Shown piece after piece: positions 50,177-59,663 of a stretch of 64,000 nucleotides of DNA. Position 1 is the first letter of the stretch; every line of letters begins with the position of its first letter. Source of the DNA: Duganella flavida. GTDB lineage: Bacteria; Pseudomonadota; Gammaproteobacteria; Burkholderiales; Burkholderiaceae_D. Location: contig NZ_WWCN01000001.1 in NCBI RefSeq assembly GCF_009857445.1, forward strand, positions 62,001-126,000. The letters are read 5' to 3'. Under the pieces are notes generated by a model. It made no database searches. It was not told the DNA's origin and saw nothing but the letters and a program-made list of their open reading frames with translations. The translations under genes were made by a program, and so were the position numbers.

Positions 50177-52363
50177 TTAGTACTTTTTCGACTTCGGCTT
50201 GGCGCCCGGCGCCGGTTTCTTCGGCGGCGTGTGCTTGCCCGATTCCGGCGGCATGCGGTCAACCTGGCTGATCTTCAGCTGGCCACCGCCAACCCAGATC
50301 TTGCCCAGGTTGCGGAACATATCTTCCGGCATACCGTCCGGCAGTTCCAGCATCGAGTGGTCCTCAAAGATTTCGATACGGCCGATGTACTTGGCCTCCA
50401 GGCCGGTCTCGTTGGCGATGGCGCCGACGATGTTGGCCGGGGTGATCTCATTCTTGCGACCCACCTCAACGCGGAAAGCGGACATCGGCACCGCCAGCTT
50501 GCCGACTTTTTCCTTTTTCTTCTTGGCCGGGGCTTCTTCCGGCTCTTCGGCGGCGGCGCGCACTACCTTTTCCAGCGGCGAGGCGGCTGGCTTGGCGGCG
50601 CGCGGCGCTTTGGCCGGGGCTGGCGATGGCGCCGAAGCTGGCGCAGGCGCGCCCTGGCCGTCCACGCTGATGCGCAGCGACTGGCCGGCCACGCGGATGC
50701 CCGCCATCATGTCCAGCGCTTCGCGGCTCAGGGAGTCCGGCATGTCCAGCACCGTGTAGTCGTCGAAGATTTCAATGCGGCCGATGTTCTTGGAGTCGAT
50801 ACCGCCCTCGTTGGCGATGGCGCCGACGATGTTGCCCGGCTTAACGCCATGCTGGTAGCCGACTTCAATGCGGTAGGTGCGCATGCCTGGCTCGGATTCG
50901 CGTGCGATGCGTTCCTTTTTCGGGAAGCGCTCGCTGCGGTCCGGACGATCACCACGGTCGGCGCGATCGAAACGGTCGCCGCGTTCCGGACGGTCGGAAA
51001 CCGGGCGGGCCGGACGCTCTTCCCACTGGGTCTGCTGTTTTTTATCCAGCAGCAGCGGCACATCGCCACGCGACAGCTTGGCCAGCGCCGCGGCGATTTC
51101 CACCGCCGGCACATTGTGTTCTTGTTCAAAGTCCTCGATCAGCGACTGGAACTGTTCCAGGCCACCTTCGGCCAGCGTATCGGTGATCTGCTGCTTGAAC
51201 TTGGCGATGCGTACATCGTTGACCGCCTGGATGGTCGGCAGCTCCAGCTGGCCGATAGGCTGGCGGGTCGAGCGTTCGATCATCTTCAGCAGGCCTTTTT
51301 CACGCGGCGTGATGAACAGGATCGCTTCGCCGCTACGGCCGGCGCGACCAGTACGGCCGATACGGTGGGTGTAGCTTTCTGGATCGTGCGGCACGTCATA
51401 GTTGACCACGTGCGAGATACGCTCCACGTCCAGACCACGGGCGGCCACGTCGGTCGCCACCAGGATATCGATCTTGCCGTCCTTGAGCATCTGCACGGTG
51501 CGCTCGCGCTGCGCCTGCTGGATGTCGCCGTTGATGGCGGCAGCCGAGAAGCCGCGTGCTTGCAGTTTCTGCGCCAGTTCCTCGGTACCGAGCTTGGTGC
51601 GCGAGAAAACAATCATGCCGTCGAAGTTTTCAGCTTCCAGGATACGGGTCAGCGCGTCCAGCTTGTGCATGCCGGACACCAGCCAATAGCGCTGGCGGAT
51701 GTTTTCATTGGTGCCGGTTTTGGCAGCAACGGTCACTTCCTTCGGATTGTGCAGGTAAGTATTGGCGATGCGGCGGATGGCCGACGGCATGGTGGCCGAG
51801 AACAGCGCGGTCTGGCGCGATTCCGGAGTCTCTTGCAAGATGCGCTCAACGTCGTCAATAAAGCCCATGCGCAGCATTTCGTCGGCTTCGTCCAGTACCA
51901 GCGTTTTCAGCTTGGACAGGTCGAGCGAGCCTTTATCGAGGTGATCGATCACGCGGCCAGGGGTGCCAACCACCACGTGCACGCCGCGGCGCAGGGCCGA
52001 CAGCTGCGGACCGTAGCTCTGGCCGCCGTAGATCGGCAGCACGTGGAAGCCAGGGATGTGCTTGGCGTAGGTCTGGAACGCCTCGGCGACCTGGATAGCC
52101 AGTTCGCGGGTTGGAGCCAGCACCAGCGCTTGCGGCGTGGTCTGTTTGATATCAATGCGCGCCAACACTGGCAGCGCGAAGGCGGCGGTCTTGCCGGTGC
52201 CGGTCTGGGCCTGGCCCAGCACGTCGAGGCCGTCCAGCAGCAGGGGGATGGTCGCGGCCTGGATCGGCGATGGCGACTCGTAGCCAACATCATTCAGCGA
52301 CTTGAGCAGCGGCTCGCCGAGATTGAGGTCAGAAAACATAATGGATACGGAAGATACAGACAT
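50177..52363 (-). CDS. DEAD-box RNA helicase with two DbpA-like RNA-binding modules
   Basis: A 728-residue helicase. The Q motif and LGQAQTGTGKTAAFALP (motif I), PTRELA, GTPGRV, VLDEADEML, FSATMP and HRIGRTGRAGR cover residues about 15-380. A helical dimerisation-like segment follows. Then come two copies of a DbpA/CsdA-type RNA-binding domain, each with PGNIVGAIANEGG or PANIVGAIANETG and IGRIEIF; the copies are separated by an Ala/Pro/Lys-rich linker. E. coli DeaD has one such domain. A role in ribosome assembly or cold adaptation is likely. The start is one of three possible Met/Val codons within 12 residues. Confidence 0.93.
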   Translation of the reverse strand: MSVSSVSIMFSDLNLGEPLLKSLNDVGYESPSPIQAATIPLLLDGLDVLGQAQTGTGKTAAFALPVLARIDIKQTTPQALVLAPTRELAIQVAEAFQTYAKHIPGFHVLPIYGGQSYGPQLSALRRGVHVVVGTPGRVIDHLDKGSLDLSKLKTLVLDEADEMLRMGFIDDVERILQETPESRQTALFSATMPSAIRRIANTYLHNPKEVTVAAKTGTNENIRQRYWLVSGMHKLDALTRILEAENFDGMIVFSRTKLGTEELAQKLQARGFSAAAINGDIQQAQRERTVQMLKDGKIDILVATDVAARGLDVERISHVVNYDVPHDPESYTHRIGRTGRAGRSGEAILFITPREKGLLKMIERSTRQPIGQLELPTIQAVNDVRIAKFKQQITDTLAEGGLEQFQSLIEDFEQEHNVPAVEIAAALAKLSRGDVPLLLDKKQQTQWEERPARPVSDRPERGDRFDRADRGDRPDRSERFPKKERIARESEPGMRTYRIEVGYQHGVKPGNIVGAIANEGGIDSKNIGRIEIFDDYTVLDMPDSLSREALDMMAGIRVAGQSLRISVDGQGAPAPASAPSPAPAKAPRAAKPAASPLEKVVRAAAEEPEEAPAKKKKEKVGKLAVPMSAFRVEVGRKNEITPANIVGAIANETGLEAKYIGRIEIFEDHSMLELPDGMPEDMFRNLGKIWVGGGQLKISQVDRMPPESGKHTPPKKPAPGAKPKSKKY

Positions 52364-52448
52364 GGGCGTCACTCACAAAGTTTGTTCGAATCGCCGAATT
52401 GCGAAAGAAATTTGTGCGTAGTTTACTCTAGTTGACGCCAAATGCAGA

Positions 52449-52473
52449 AAAGATGGCGTTGGAAGCCATCTTT
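52449..52473. terminator. Hairpin downstream of the Ala-rich peptide genes
   Basis: A perfect AGATGGC / GCCATCT stem with flanking A and T runs on both sides, so it can terminate on either strand. The genes at 52.5-53.1 kb run towards it. Confidence 0.7.
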
Positions 52474-52531
52474 TCTCTTGCACCGCCCAGGCCCGGAGGG
52501 TCCGGGGCGGCACGTCGGGCACTAGCGCGAA

Positions 52532-52792
52532 TTACTTCTTGCTGGCGGCTGGAGCCGAAGCGGCCGGGGCTGGAGCCGAGGCAGCAGGTGCAGACGCGGC
52601 TGGTGCGGAAGCCGAGGCCGAAGTCGATGCGCTGGCTTTGTGCTCTTTCTTATGCATGGCCTTCTTGACGACTGGCGCCGAAGCAGCCGGGGTCGAAGCA
52701 GCGGCCGATGCGGAAGCCGAGGCGGCAGGAGCTTGAGCAAAAGCAGCGGAAGCAAACAGGCCGGCGATCAGGGTAGCGATAACTTTTTTCAT
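52532..52792 (-). CDS. Exported Ala/Ser-rich low-complexity peptide
   Basis: An 86-residue protein: signal peptide MKKVIATLIAGLFASAAFAQ, then low-complexity Ala/Ser/Pro sequence with a short basic patch (KKAMHKKEHKA). It resembles acid-shock (Asr-like) or other envelope-buffering peptides by composition only. Its signal peptide is nearly identical to that of the next gene upstream, so the two are a tandem duplication. GAGGA precedes the ATG. Confidence 0.75.
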   Translation of the reverse strand: MKKVIATLIAGLFASAAFAQAPAASASASAAASTPAASAPVVKKAMHKKEHKASASTSASASAPAASAPAASAPAPAASAPAASKK

Positions 52793-52832
52793 GATTCAGT
52801 CCTCTTTTAATTTATACGGTTTATATCGTTAA

Positions 52833-53078
52833 TTACTTGCTTGCTGCTGGTGCTACTGGCGCTACTGGCGCTGCTGGTGCTGCGGCGGCGGCAGTGGTTT
52901 CCGCAGCTTTGGATTGTTTGGCCTTGTGATGGACTTTTTTCTTGGCGACTGGTTTCGCTTCGGTTTTTTCCGCCACAGCAGGCTTGGTTTCAGGAGCGGC
53001 TGGGGCGGTCGCAGGCGTTTGAGCGAATGCTGCGGTAGCGAACAGGCCGGCGATCAGGGAAGCGATTACTTTGGACAT
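52833..53078 (-). CDS. Exported Ala/Lys-rich low-complexity peptide
   Basis: An 81-residue protein: signal peptide MSKVIASLIAGLFATAAFAQ, then an Ala/Pro/Lys/Glu-rich body with a basic centre (AKKKVHHKAKQSK) and an APVAPVAPAA tail. It is a tandem paralogue of the peptide at 52.5-52.8 kb, 40 bases upstream of it and probably cotranscribed. The body has drifted while the signal is kept. Function unknown; acid-shock-like composition. Confidence 0.75.
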   Translation of the reverse strand: MSKVIASLIAGLFATAAFAQTPATAPAAPETKPAVAEKTEAKPVAKKKVHHKAKQSKAAETTAAAAAPAAPVAPVAPAASK

Positions 53079-53186
53079 GATTGAATTCCTTTTTCAGGGT
53101 TTCGGCATCGGGACAATTCCCGTGTCGCATGAGCAAAAAACGCGACCGCCTACTACCCAGTTGACGGGAATTACAAATGCTTACAA

Positions 53187-53990
53187 TCAAGGCTTCACAT
53201 CGTCTTTCAGCGCGGCCAGTGCCATTTTTTCGACCAGGCCGGGGGCGATGAGTTTCATCCAGCGGCCTAGCTTGCCCTTGGCGGACATCACGACTTCGCG
53301 CTGGCGCGATTCCATGCCGGCCACGATCAGGCCAGCGCATTCTTCTACCGACATGGCCTGGTCTTCTTTCAGGCTGCTGCTGCCCAAGGCACCGCCGGCC
53401 GCGTTGAAGCCGCGGTGGCGGATCTGGGTTGCCACCACGCCCGGATACGCAGTCGTCACGCTCACGCCGTACGGCTTCAATTCCGTCCGCAGCGCTTCGA
53501 AGAAACCACCCATCGCAAACTTGGTGGCGCTGTAGGCGGTGCGACCAGGCACGCCCACCAGCCCCGCCAGCGAGGACACCGCGACGATGCTGCCGCGTGT
53601 TTGCTTCAGGTGCGGCAACGCCGCGTGCGTGCACCACACGCTGCCCCACAAATTAATCCGCATCAGTTCTTCGTACCAGGCCAAATCCACCACCTCCGAA
53701 AACAGCGCATGCGCCGAGCGGCCGGCGTTGTTGATCAAGGCATCGATGCGGCCGAAGCGCGCCACGCTCGCCTCAATCAGCGCCACGCACTGCGCCTGCA
53801 CCGATACATCCGTCGGCACCACCAGCGTCTGCGCACCGAGCGCTGCGCACTGCCCGGCCACTTGCTCCAGCAGTTCGGCATTGCGCGCCGCCAGCACCAG
53901 CGCCACGCCGGCGCCATGCTTGCGCGCCAGTTGCCGCGCGATTTGCGCGCCGATGCCGTCCGATGCCCCGGTGATGATGATGGTTTTCAT
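53187..53990 (-). CDS. Short-chain dehydrogenase/reductase (SDR)
   Basis: A 267-residue SDR with TGASDGIG cofactor loop, NNAG, the Ser in VAVSSLAG and Tyr-x3-Lys in AYSATKFAMGG. The extended C-terminal part (SAKGKLGRWMKLIAPGLVEK) resembles SDRs acting near membranes, such as those of the DltE/DHRS type. AAAGGAG lies five bases before the ATG. Divergent from the M28 peptidase gene with 66 bases between. Substrate unknown. Confidence 0.92.
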   Translation of the reverse strand: MKTIIITGASDGIGAQIARQLARKHGAGVALVLAARNAELLEQVAGQCAALGAQTLVVPTDVSVQAQCVALIEASVARFGRIDALINNAGRSAHALFSEVVDLAWYEELMRINLWGSVWCTHAALPHLKQTRGSIVAVSSLAGLVGVPGRTAYSATKFAMGGFFEALRTELKPYGVSVTTAYPGVVATQIRHRGFNAAGGALGSSSLKEDQAMSVEECAGLIVAGMESRQREVVMSAKGKLGRWMKLIAPGLVEKMALAALKDDVKP

Positions 53991-54056
53991 AGGTCTCCTT
54001 TGTTTGAACGAATTACAGTAAGATTACCGCCTTCTGCCTCACAACATGGAGTAAAT

Positions 54057-55664
54057 ATGCGTTTGCCAGTCATCGCTCTTGCCGCCGGTCTTGCCCTGCA
54101 AGCCCACGCCCAGCAACCCGTCGTCGCCGAAGCGCCGCTGCGCGCCCACCTGTCTTTGTTGGCCGACGATTTGTTCGAAGGCCGTGGCACCGGCCAACGC
54201 GGCGGCGATCTGACGGTGCGCTATCTGGAAACGCAAGCCGCTGTCCTCGGCCTCAAGCCGCTGGCCGACGGCACTTACCGCCAGCTGGTGAAGGCCGAAG
54301 GCACCAAGCTGCTGCCAGACAGCTTCGCGCGCTTCAGCGCCGATAACGGCAAGATTCTGACCCCGGCCACCGGCCCGGAAATCCTGCTCGGCACCATGAG
54401 CGGCAAGGAAGACCTCAGCATCGATGCGCCGCTGGTGTTCGTCGGCTACGGCGCCGTTGCGCCGGAAGAAAACTGGGACGATTACAAGGGCCAGGACATG
54501 AAGGGCAAGATCCTGGTCATGATGGTCAACGATCCGCAGCCAACCGCCGAGGAACCGAACCGCTTCGCCGGCAAGGCCTACACCTACTACGGCCGCTGGA
54601 TGTACAAGTACGAGGAAGCGCTGCGTCAGGGTGCGGCCGGCGCGCTGCTGATCCACACCACGCCGTCCGCATCGTACGACTGGAGCGTGCCGGCCACCAG
54701 CTTCGGCCACGAACGCTTCCACCTGGCCGGCAGCGGCAACCAGCTGGAAGGCTGGCTGCAGGAAGACACGGCGCGCGCCCTGTTTGCCGCCAGCGGTTTC
54801 GATCTGGACGCGCTGCGCGCACAAGCCGAACGCCGCGACTTCCGCCCGGTCGATCTCAAGCTGAAGATGCATGCACAAATCAAGAGCAAGGTGCGCCAGA
54901 TCGAGCAGTACAACGTGGTCGGCATCGTGCCCGGCACCGACGCCAAACTGAAGTCGGAAGCGGTGGTCTATTCGGCCCACTGGGACCACCTCGGCATCGA
55001 CGAGAACAAGCAAGGCGACAATATCTGGAACGGCGCCATCGACAATGGTTCCGGCGTGGCCGCCCTGCTGGCAATGGCGCAGGCCGCCGTCCAGCATCCG
55101 GCCAAGCGCACGCAAGTGTTCCTGTGGCCGGCCGGCGAGGAGACTGGTTTCCTTGGCAGCAGCGCCTACATCCGCAATCCGGCCTGGCCGCTGGAAAAGA
55201 CTTCGGCTGACCTGAATCTCGACTCGATGAACTTCATCGGCAAGACGCGCGACATCGGCGTCGCCGGCGCCGAGCGCAGCAGCCTGTATGACGCCGCCGC
55301 CGTGGTCGCGAAGAAAATGGGCCTGAAGCTGGCGCCGTCCATCCCGGACCTGTCGGGCGCCTACTTCCGCGCCGACCATTTCAGCTTTGCCAAAGCCGGG
55401 GTGCCGGCGTTTAACGTCGGTTCGGCCGTGTTCTCGGGCGACGGCTACTTTGATTTCATCAAGGATCAGGACAAGTCGCGCGCCCGCCTGGTGGCCTTCA
55501 AGCAGGACTACCACCAGCCGAGCGATGAATACCACGCGGACTGGGATTTGTCGGGCATGGTGCAGCAGGCGCAATTCACGCTCAACCTCGGCTACGAAGT
55601 GGCCAACGCGCCGAAAATGCAGACCTGGAAAGCCGGCGACGCCTTCGGCAAAGTGAAGCGTTAA
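54057..55664 (+). CDS. Exported M28 family metallopeptidase with PA domain
   Basis: A 535-residue protein. The start at 54057 follows GGAG and gives a signal peptide (MRLPVIALAAGLALQAHAQ). A PA-type insert (about 120-250: VFVGYGAVAPEENWDDYKGQ, GAAGALLIHTT) precedes the co-catalytic Zn domain: VYSAHWDHLG (His), GAIDNGSG (Asp), AGEETGFLGS (Glu pair), LNLDSMN (Asp) and DYHQPSDEY (His). All five metal ligands are visible. It is an aminopeptidase of the envelope or exterior. Confidence 0.93.
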   Translation: MRLPVIALAAGLALQAHAQQPVVAEAPLRAHLSLLADDLFEGRGTGQRGGDLTVRYLETQAAVLGLKPLADGTYRQLVKAEGTKLLPDSFARFSADNGKILTPATGPEILLGTMSGKEDLSIDAPLVFVGYGAVAPEENWDDYKGQDMKGKILVMMVNDPQPTAEEPNRFAGKAYTYYGRWMYKYEEALRQGAAGALLIHTTPSASYDWSVPATSFGHERFHLAGSGNQLEGWLQEDTARALFAASGFDLDALRAQAERRDFRPVDLKLKMHAQIKSKVRQIEQYNVVGIVPGTDAKLKSEAVVYSAHWDHLGIDENKQGDNIWNGAIDNGSGVAALLAMAQAAVQHPAKRTQVFLWPAGEETGFLGSSAYIRNPAWPLEKTSADLNLDSMNFIGKTRDIGVAGAERSSLYDAAAVVAKKMGLKLAPSIPDLSGAYFRADHFSFAKAGVPAFNVGSAVFSGDGYFDFIKDQDKSRARLVAFKQDYHQPSDEYHADWDLSGMVQQAQFTLNLGYEVANAPKMQTWKAGDAFGKVKR

Positions 55665-55728
55665 TAAACTGCCACACGGATACACAGCATGTCCGCCTAT
55701 AATTCAGGCAGACATGCCCAGGTGATCT

Positions 55729-58700
55729 ATGACATCCAACTGCATCAAATTCGTGTGGCTTATCGTTTTAACCATGTTGATGGGCAGCGCCTCGGCGGCC
55801 AACATCAACTTCGACGGTAGCAGCATCCCTGCCTGCCCACTGAGCGGCAGCACCTACAATTGCGCCGCCGGCATTGCCATGGGCGCCACCGATTTCGTCG
55901 TCATCTCCAGCGGCTATACCGTGGTGACGTCTGCTTTCTCGCCCAGCTACAACCAGGGCCTGACCATCAACAGCGGCGGCGCCTTGCAAAGCAGCGGCAG
56001 CATCGACCTGTCCAATATCAATCCCGGCAACGTCAGCACTGGCGGCAGCACGCTGAAGGCGGCGGGCAGCTTCACGCTGGGCTCCAGCACCACCATCAAC
56101 GGCTCGGTGGTGGCCGGCAGCATCAGCACCAACTCAGGCGACACCATCACCGGCAACGTCACCGTCAGCGGCCTGGCCGACCTCGGCTCCGGCATCAAGA
56201 TCAACGGCAGCGTAACGGCCAACGCGGTCAAGACCAACTCGCCCGGCACCATCGGCGGCGCCATCACCTCCGCCACCACGGTGGCCATGGGCTCCAGCCT
56301 GACCGTGGGCGGCAACGTCAGCGGCACCACCATTACCAGTACCTCGCCGGTCTACATCACCGGCAATGTCAACGCCACCACCTCTTTCACGCTGGCGTCG
56401 GGCAGCACGGTGACCGGCAACATCACCTCGCCGACCGTCACGCTGAGTCCATCGAACAGCACGGTCACAGGCAATATCAGCGCCAGCAATTCGCTCGACG
56501 TCGGCAGCGGCGTGACCATCACCGGCAGCGTCACCGGCGGTTCGCTGACCTTGCGCGCCTCTAATGCCGTGATCAACGGCAGCGCCACCATGACCGGCGA
56601 TGTCGACATGGGTTCAGGCACCAGCATCAACGGCGACCTGTCGGCGCACAACGTCACCATGCATTCCAGCAGCGCCGCCATCAACGGCAACGCATCGGTC
56701 AACGCGATTTACATCGACTGGGGCGACAGCGTCTCCAAGACCATCACCTGCACCGGCCCCAGTGCCTCGGGCTGCAGCTGCGTGACCACGGCCGATCCCA
56801 ACTATCACCCGACCTGCGGCGCAGCGCCGGCCGGCATGCCGCATCACTTCAAGATCAACCACAGCGGCAGCGCCCTGACCTGCCAGCCGCAGACCGTAAC
56901 CGTGACCGCTTGCGCCAACGCCGCCTGCACCGCGCCCAACTTCACCAGCAATATCGATGTCACCTTGCAGCCGGGCGGACAGACCTTCACCGTCAGCGGC
57001 GGCGTCAACAGCGCGGCCACGGTGCAGTCCAAGACCGCCGGCACCTACACGCTGTCGGCCACCGCCAGCGGCGTGACCAACGCCACCACCTGCGTCAACA
57101 GCGGCAGCGGTGCGGCGTGCGACATGGTGTTCACGGACACCGGCCTGACCGTTACCGCCACCAACCACGTCTCGCTGACGCCCGGCGTGCTGGTCACGGT
57201 CCAGGCGCTGACCGCCTCGTCCGGCCAGCCCAGCTGCGTGCCGCTAATCGCCAACAAGACGGTGAACGTGGACATGGCGTGCAGCTACCAGAATCCCACC
57301 AGCGGCACGCTGACCGTCGGCATCGGTTCGAAAAACGCCGCCTGCGGCCCCAATGCGTTTGGCGCTACAGTGCCGGTGCCGCTGACCTTCGACGCCAGCG
57401 GCAAGGCCACGGCTGCGCTGTCGTATGCCGACGTTGGCATGGTCGGCATCAGCGCCAGTTATGCCACCTCCAGCCTCGGCGCCGTCGGCAACGGCACGTT
57501 CTATGCCGCGCCGGCGCGCTTCCGGGTCACCGCCACCAATGCCGCCAACACCATCACCCTCGACTCCAATGCGCAGAACGCCATGCCGAATACCGTGTTT
57601 GCCAAGGCCAGCGAGGCGTTCACGCTAGCCGTTACTGCCGTCAACTACAACGGCACGGCCACGCCCAACTTCGGCAAGGAGACCACGGCGTCGAAAGTGA
57701 AGGTGACGCCGACTGTCAACAAAGGAAATGACTCGCCGATCGCGGCGCCAGTGCCGTCAGGCACCGGCAGCAGCGGTGCACTGACCTATGCCTTCCCGGC
57801 CTTCACCAGCGGCGCCAGCAGCGCCAGCGCCAATTTCGACGACGTTGGCTATACCAAGCTGGTGGTTTCGCTGGACGACGGCACCGCCACGCCGCTGCCC
57901 TACTACCTCGGACAAACGCTGGCCAGTTTTCAGACCAGCGGCACGCTATACGTCGCCCGCTTCGTGCCCGACCACTTCGATACCGTGCTGGTGGCGAACA
58001 CCGGCAGCACGCCGGCCAATCTTGCCACCATGGCCTGCCCGTCGCCAACGTCCAGCATTTATCCGTGCAGCGGCAATACCACCTTCACGCACTCGAAACA
58101 GAACTTCTTCGTGAATGTTCTGGCCTACAACGGCGCCGCCACGCCGGCGCTGACCGCCAATTACGCCGGATCGCTGGCCAAAGCCATCACCCTGCAAGCC
58201 ATGACGGCCAAGGGTGGCAGCACCGTGGACAGCAAAGGCGCGTTTAGCTGGAGCCAGGAAGGCCCACCAGTGCCGTCCCCGGCACCCGCCCGCTACACCT
58301 TTACCAGCGGCACCGGCACGCTGGACATGACCGGCGTCAGCACCGCCAATCTGCCGGCTTACGTGTTCACCAGCACCTACCTTGCTACCAGCCCCGGCCC
58401 GCTGCCGGTCACCATCTACTTGCGCGCCAACGATGTCGACGGTGTCAGCTCCCTGCGCACCTCAGCCGGCAATTCCGTGGAAGCGCCGCTGACCGTCGTC
58501 AATGGCCGCCTGCTGGTGACCAATGCCTATGGCTCGCCGACCTCGTCGCTGCCGGTGCCGGTCAGCGCCCAGTATTTCTTGTCGAGCGGTTACGTGTCCA
58601 ACCCGCTGGCGCAGGCCACCAGTGCCGGCAAAATCAGCAGCTACATCACCTTCAGCAATTGCCAGAAAGCGCTGGCCGGTTACTGCGGCACGCTCAAGCT

Positions 58701-58914
58701 GTACGATACCAACTCGCTGCTGACGATCACCAACGGCACCGGCAAATTCACGCTGGCGGCGCCGACGCCGACCATCAGCGGCATCGGATCGGCCGATGTC
58801 ATTTTGAAAAACAGCACTACCGACCTGATTCCCTTCCTGCCCAGCACCACCGGGCGCGTCACCTTCGGCGTCTACCGCTCCGGACCGGTGATTTACACGC
58901 GCGAAATATACTAA
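55729..58914 (+). CDS. MshQ-like surface protein with DUF6701-type C-terminus
   Basis: A 1061-residue exported protein (signal MTSNCIKFVWLIVLTMLMGS). Residues about 60-340 are a repetitive right-handed helix rich in Gly/Ser/Thr/Asn (units like TINGSVVAGSIST, GSGIKINGSVTA, GSGTSINGDLSA), similar to polymer-forming cytoskeletal repeats. The remainder (ACANAACT, FDASGKATAALSYADVG, PARFRVTATNA, YVARFVPDHFD, GRLLVTNAYGS, FGVYRSGPVIYTREIY) follows the MshQ / DUF6701 pattern of MSHA pilus loci. No other msh gene is nearby, so it is an orphan. It may be a cell-surface adhesin or pilus-associated factor. Confidence 0.82.
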   Translation: MTSNCIKFVWLIVLTMLMGSASAANINFDGSSIPACPLSGSTYNCAAGIAMGATDFVVISSGYTVVTSAFSPSYNQGLTINSGGALQSSGSIDLSNINPGNVSTGGSTLKAAGSFTLGSSTTINGSVVAGSISTNSGDTITGNVTVSGLADLGSGIKINGSVTANAVKTNSPGTIGGAITSATTVAMGSSLTVGGNVSGTTITSTSPVYITGNVNATTSFTLASGSTVTGNITSPTVTLSPSNSTVTGNISASNSLDVGSGVTITGSVTGGSLTLRASNAVINGSATMTGDVDMGSGTSINGDLSAHNVTMHSSSAAINGNASVNAIYIDWGDSVSKTITCTGPSASGCSCVTTADPNYHPTCGAAPAGMPHHFKINHSGSALTCQPQTVTVTACANAACTAPNFTSNIDVTLQPGGQTFTVSGGVNSAATVQSKTAGTYTLSATASGVTNATTCVNSGSGAACDMVFTDTGLTVTATNHVSLTPGVLVTVQALTASSGQPSCVPLIANKTVNVDMACSYQNPTSGTLTVGIGSKNAACGPNAFGATVPVPLTFDASGKATAALSYADVGMVGISASYATSSLGAVGNGTFYAAPARFRVTATNAANTITLDSNAQNAMPNTVFAKASEAFTLAVTAVNYNGTATPNFGKETTASKVKVTPTVNKGNDSPIAAPVPSGTGSSGALTYAFPAFTSGASSASANFDDVGYTKLVVSLDDGTATPLPYYLGQTLASFQTSGTLYVARFVPDHFDTVLVANTGSTPANLATMACPSPTSSIYPCSGNTTFTHSKQNFFVNVLAYNGAATPALTANYAGSLAKAITLQAMTAKGGSTVDSKGAFSWSQEGPPVPSPAPARYTFTSGTGTLDMTGVSTANLPAYVFTSTYLATSPGPLPVTIYLRANDVDGVSSLRTSAGNSVEAPLTVVNGRLLVTNAYGSPTSSLPVPVSAQYFLSSGYVSNPLAQATSAGKISSYITFSNCQKALAGYCGTLKLYDTNSLLTITNGTGKFTLAAPTPTISGIGSADVILKNSTTDLIPFLPSTTGRVTFGVYRSGPVIYTREIY

Positions 58915-58967
58915 GCCGCAAAACAGAGTAGGATGCCCACTTTCTGAACCACCCAGCAAGGAACATC

Positions 58968-59663
58968 ATGGAAACCAATTCCCAGTGGATCGATATTGAA
59001 ACCAGCGACGGCAAGTTCGGCGCCTACCTGTCGCTGCCGCGCGGCGGCAAGGGTCCGGGCATCGTGCTGCTGCAAGAGATCTTCGGCGTCAACCAGCATA
59101 TCCGCAACGTCGCCGACCAGTACGCCGCCGACGGCTACGTGGTGCTGGCGCCGGACATGTTCTGGCGCCAGGGTGCCCGCATCGAACTGGGCTACGATGG
59201 CGACGACTGGCAACGCGCCGTCGCGCTGATGCAAGCCACCGATTTCGCCATCGCGCAACAAGACATCGCCGCCACCATCAAAGTGCTGCGCAGCCTGGAC
59301 GGCGTGGATAAAGTGGCGTCGGTCGGCTACTGCTTCGGCGGCCGCCTGTCCTACCACACTGCGGCCAACGGCCTGGTGGATGCAGCCGTGGCCTACTACG
59401 GCGGCGGCATCCAGAACGCGCTGGACCGCGCACCGGAAATCAAGGTGCCGGTGCTGATGCACTTCGGCGCCGCCGACAGCCACATCCCGCTGGACGCGGT
59501 GAAGAGCATCGCCGAACGCTTTGAAGACAATGAGCAGGTTGAGATCCACGTCTACGAAGGCGCCGAACACGGCTTTAACTGCAACCACCGTGGTTCGTAC
59601 CACCAGCGCGCCGCCGCCGAAGCACGCGGCAATTCGCTGGTGTTCCTGAGCGAGCAGATCTAA
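58968..59663 (+). CDS. Dienelactone hydrolase family protein
   Basis: A 231-residue alpha/beta hydrolase. The nucleophile is Cys in VGYCFGGRLS, with the acid Asp in FGAADSHIP and His in GAEHGFNCNHRG; the ion-pair Glu partner lies in LLQEIFGVN. This is the complete dienelactone hydrolase triad. It would hydrolyse lactones or esters; no chlorocatechol or other aromatic genes surround it, so the physiological substrate is open. AAGGA precedes the ATG. Its stop overlaps the stop of the convergent gene by 4 bases. Confidence 0.93.
   Translation: METNSQWIDIETSDGKFGAYLSLPRGGKGPGIVLLQEIFGVNQHIRNVADQYAADGYVVLAPDMFWRQGARIELGYDGDDWQRAVALMQATDFAIAQQDIAATIKVLRSLDGVDKVASVGYCFGGRLSYHTAANGLVDAAVAYYGGGIQNALDRAPEIKVPVLMHFGAADSHIPLDAVKSIAERFEDNEQVEIHVYEGAEHGFNCNHRGSYHQRAAAEARGNSLVFLSEQI

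Noticed and set aside
50231-52435. A 734-residue open frame antisense to the DEAD-box helicase gene
   Set aside because: Shadow frame; the minus strand carries all helicase motifs.
55900-56720. Regular short repeats that might be a CRISPR array
   Set aside because: The periodicity is that of a coding beta-helix in frame within the MshQ-like gene; repeats are not identical and spacers are not unique.
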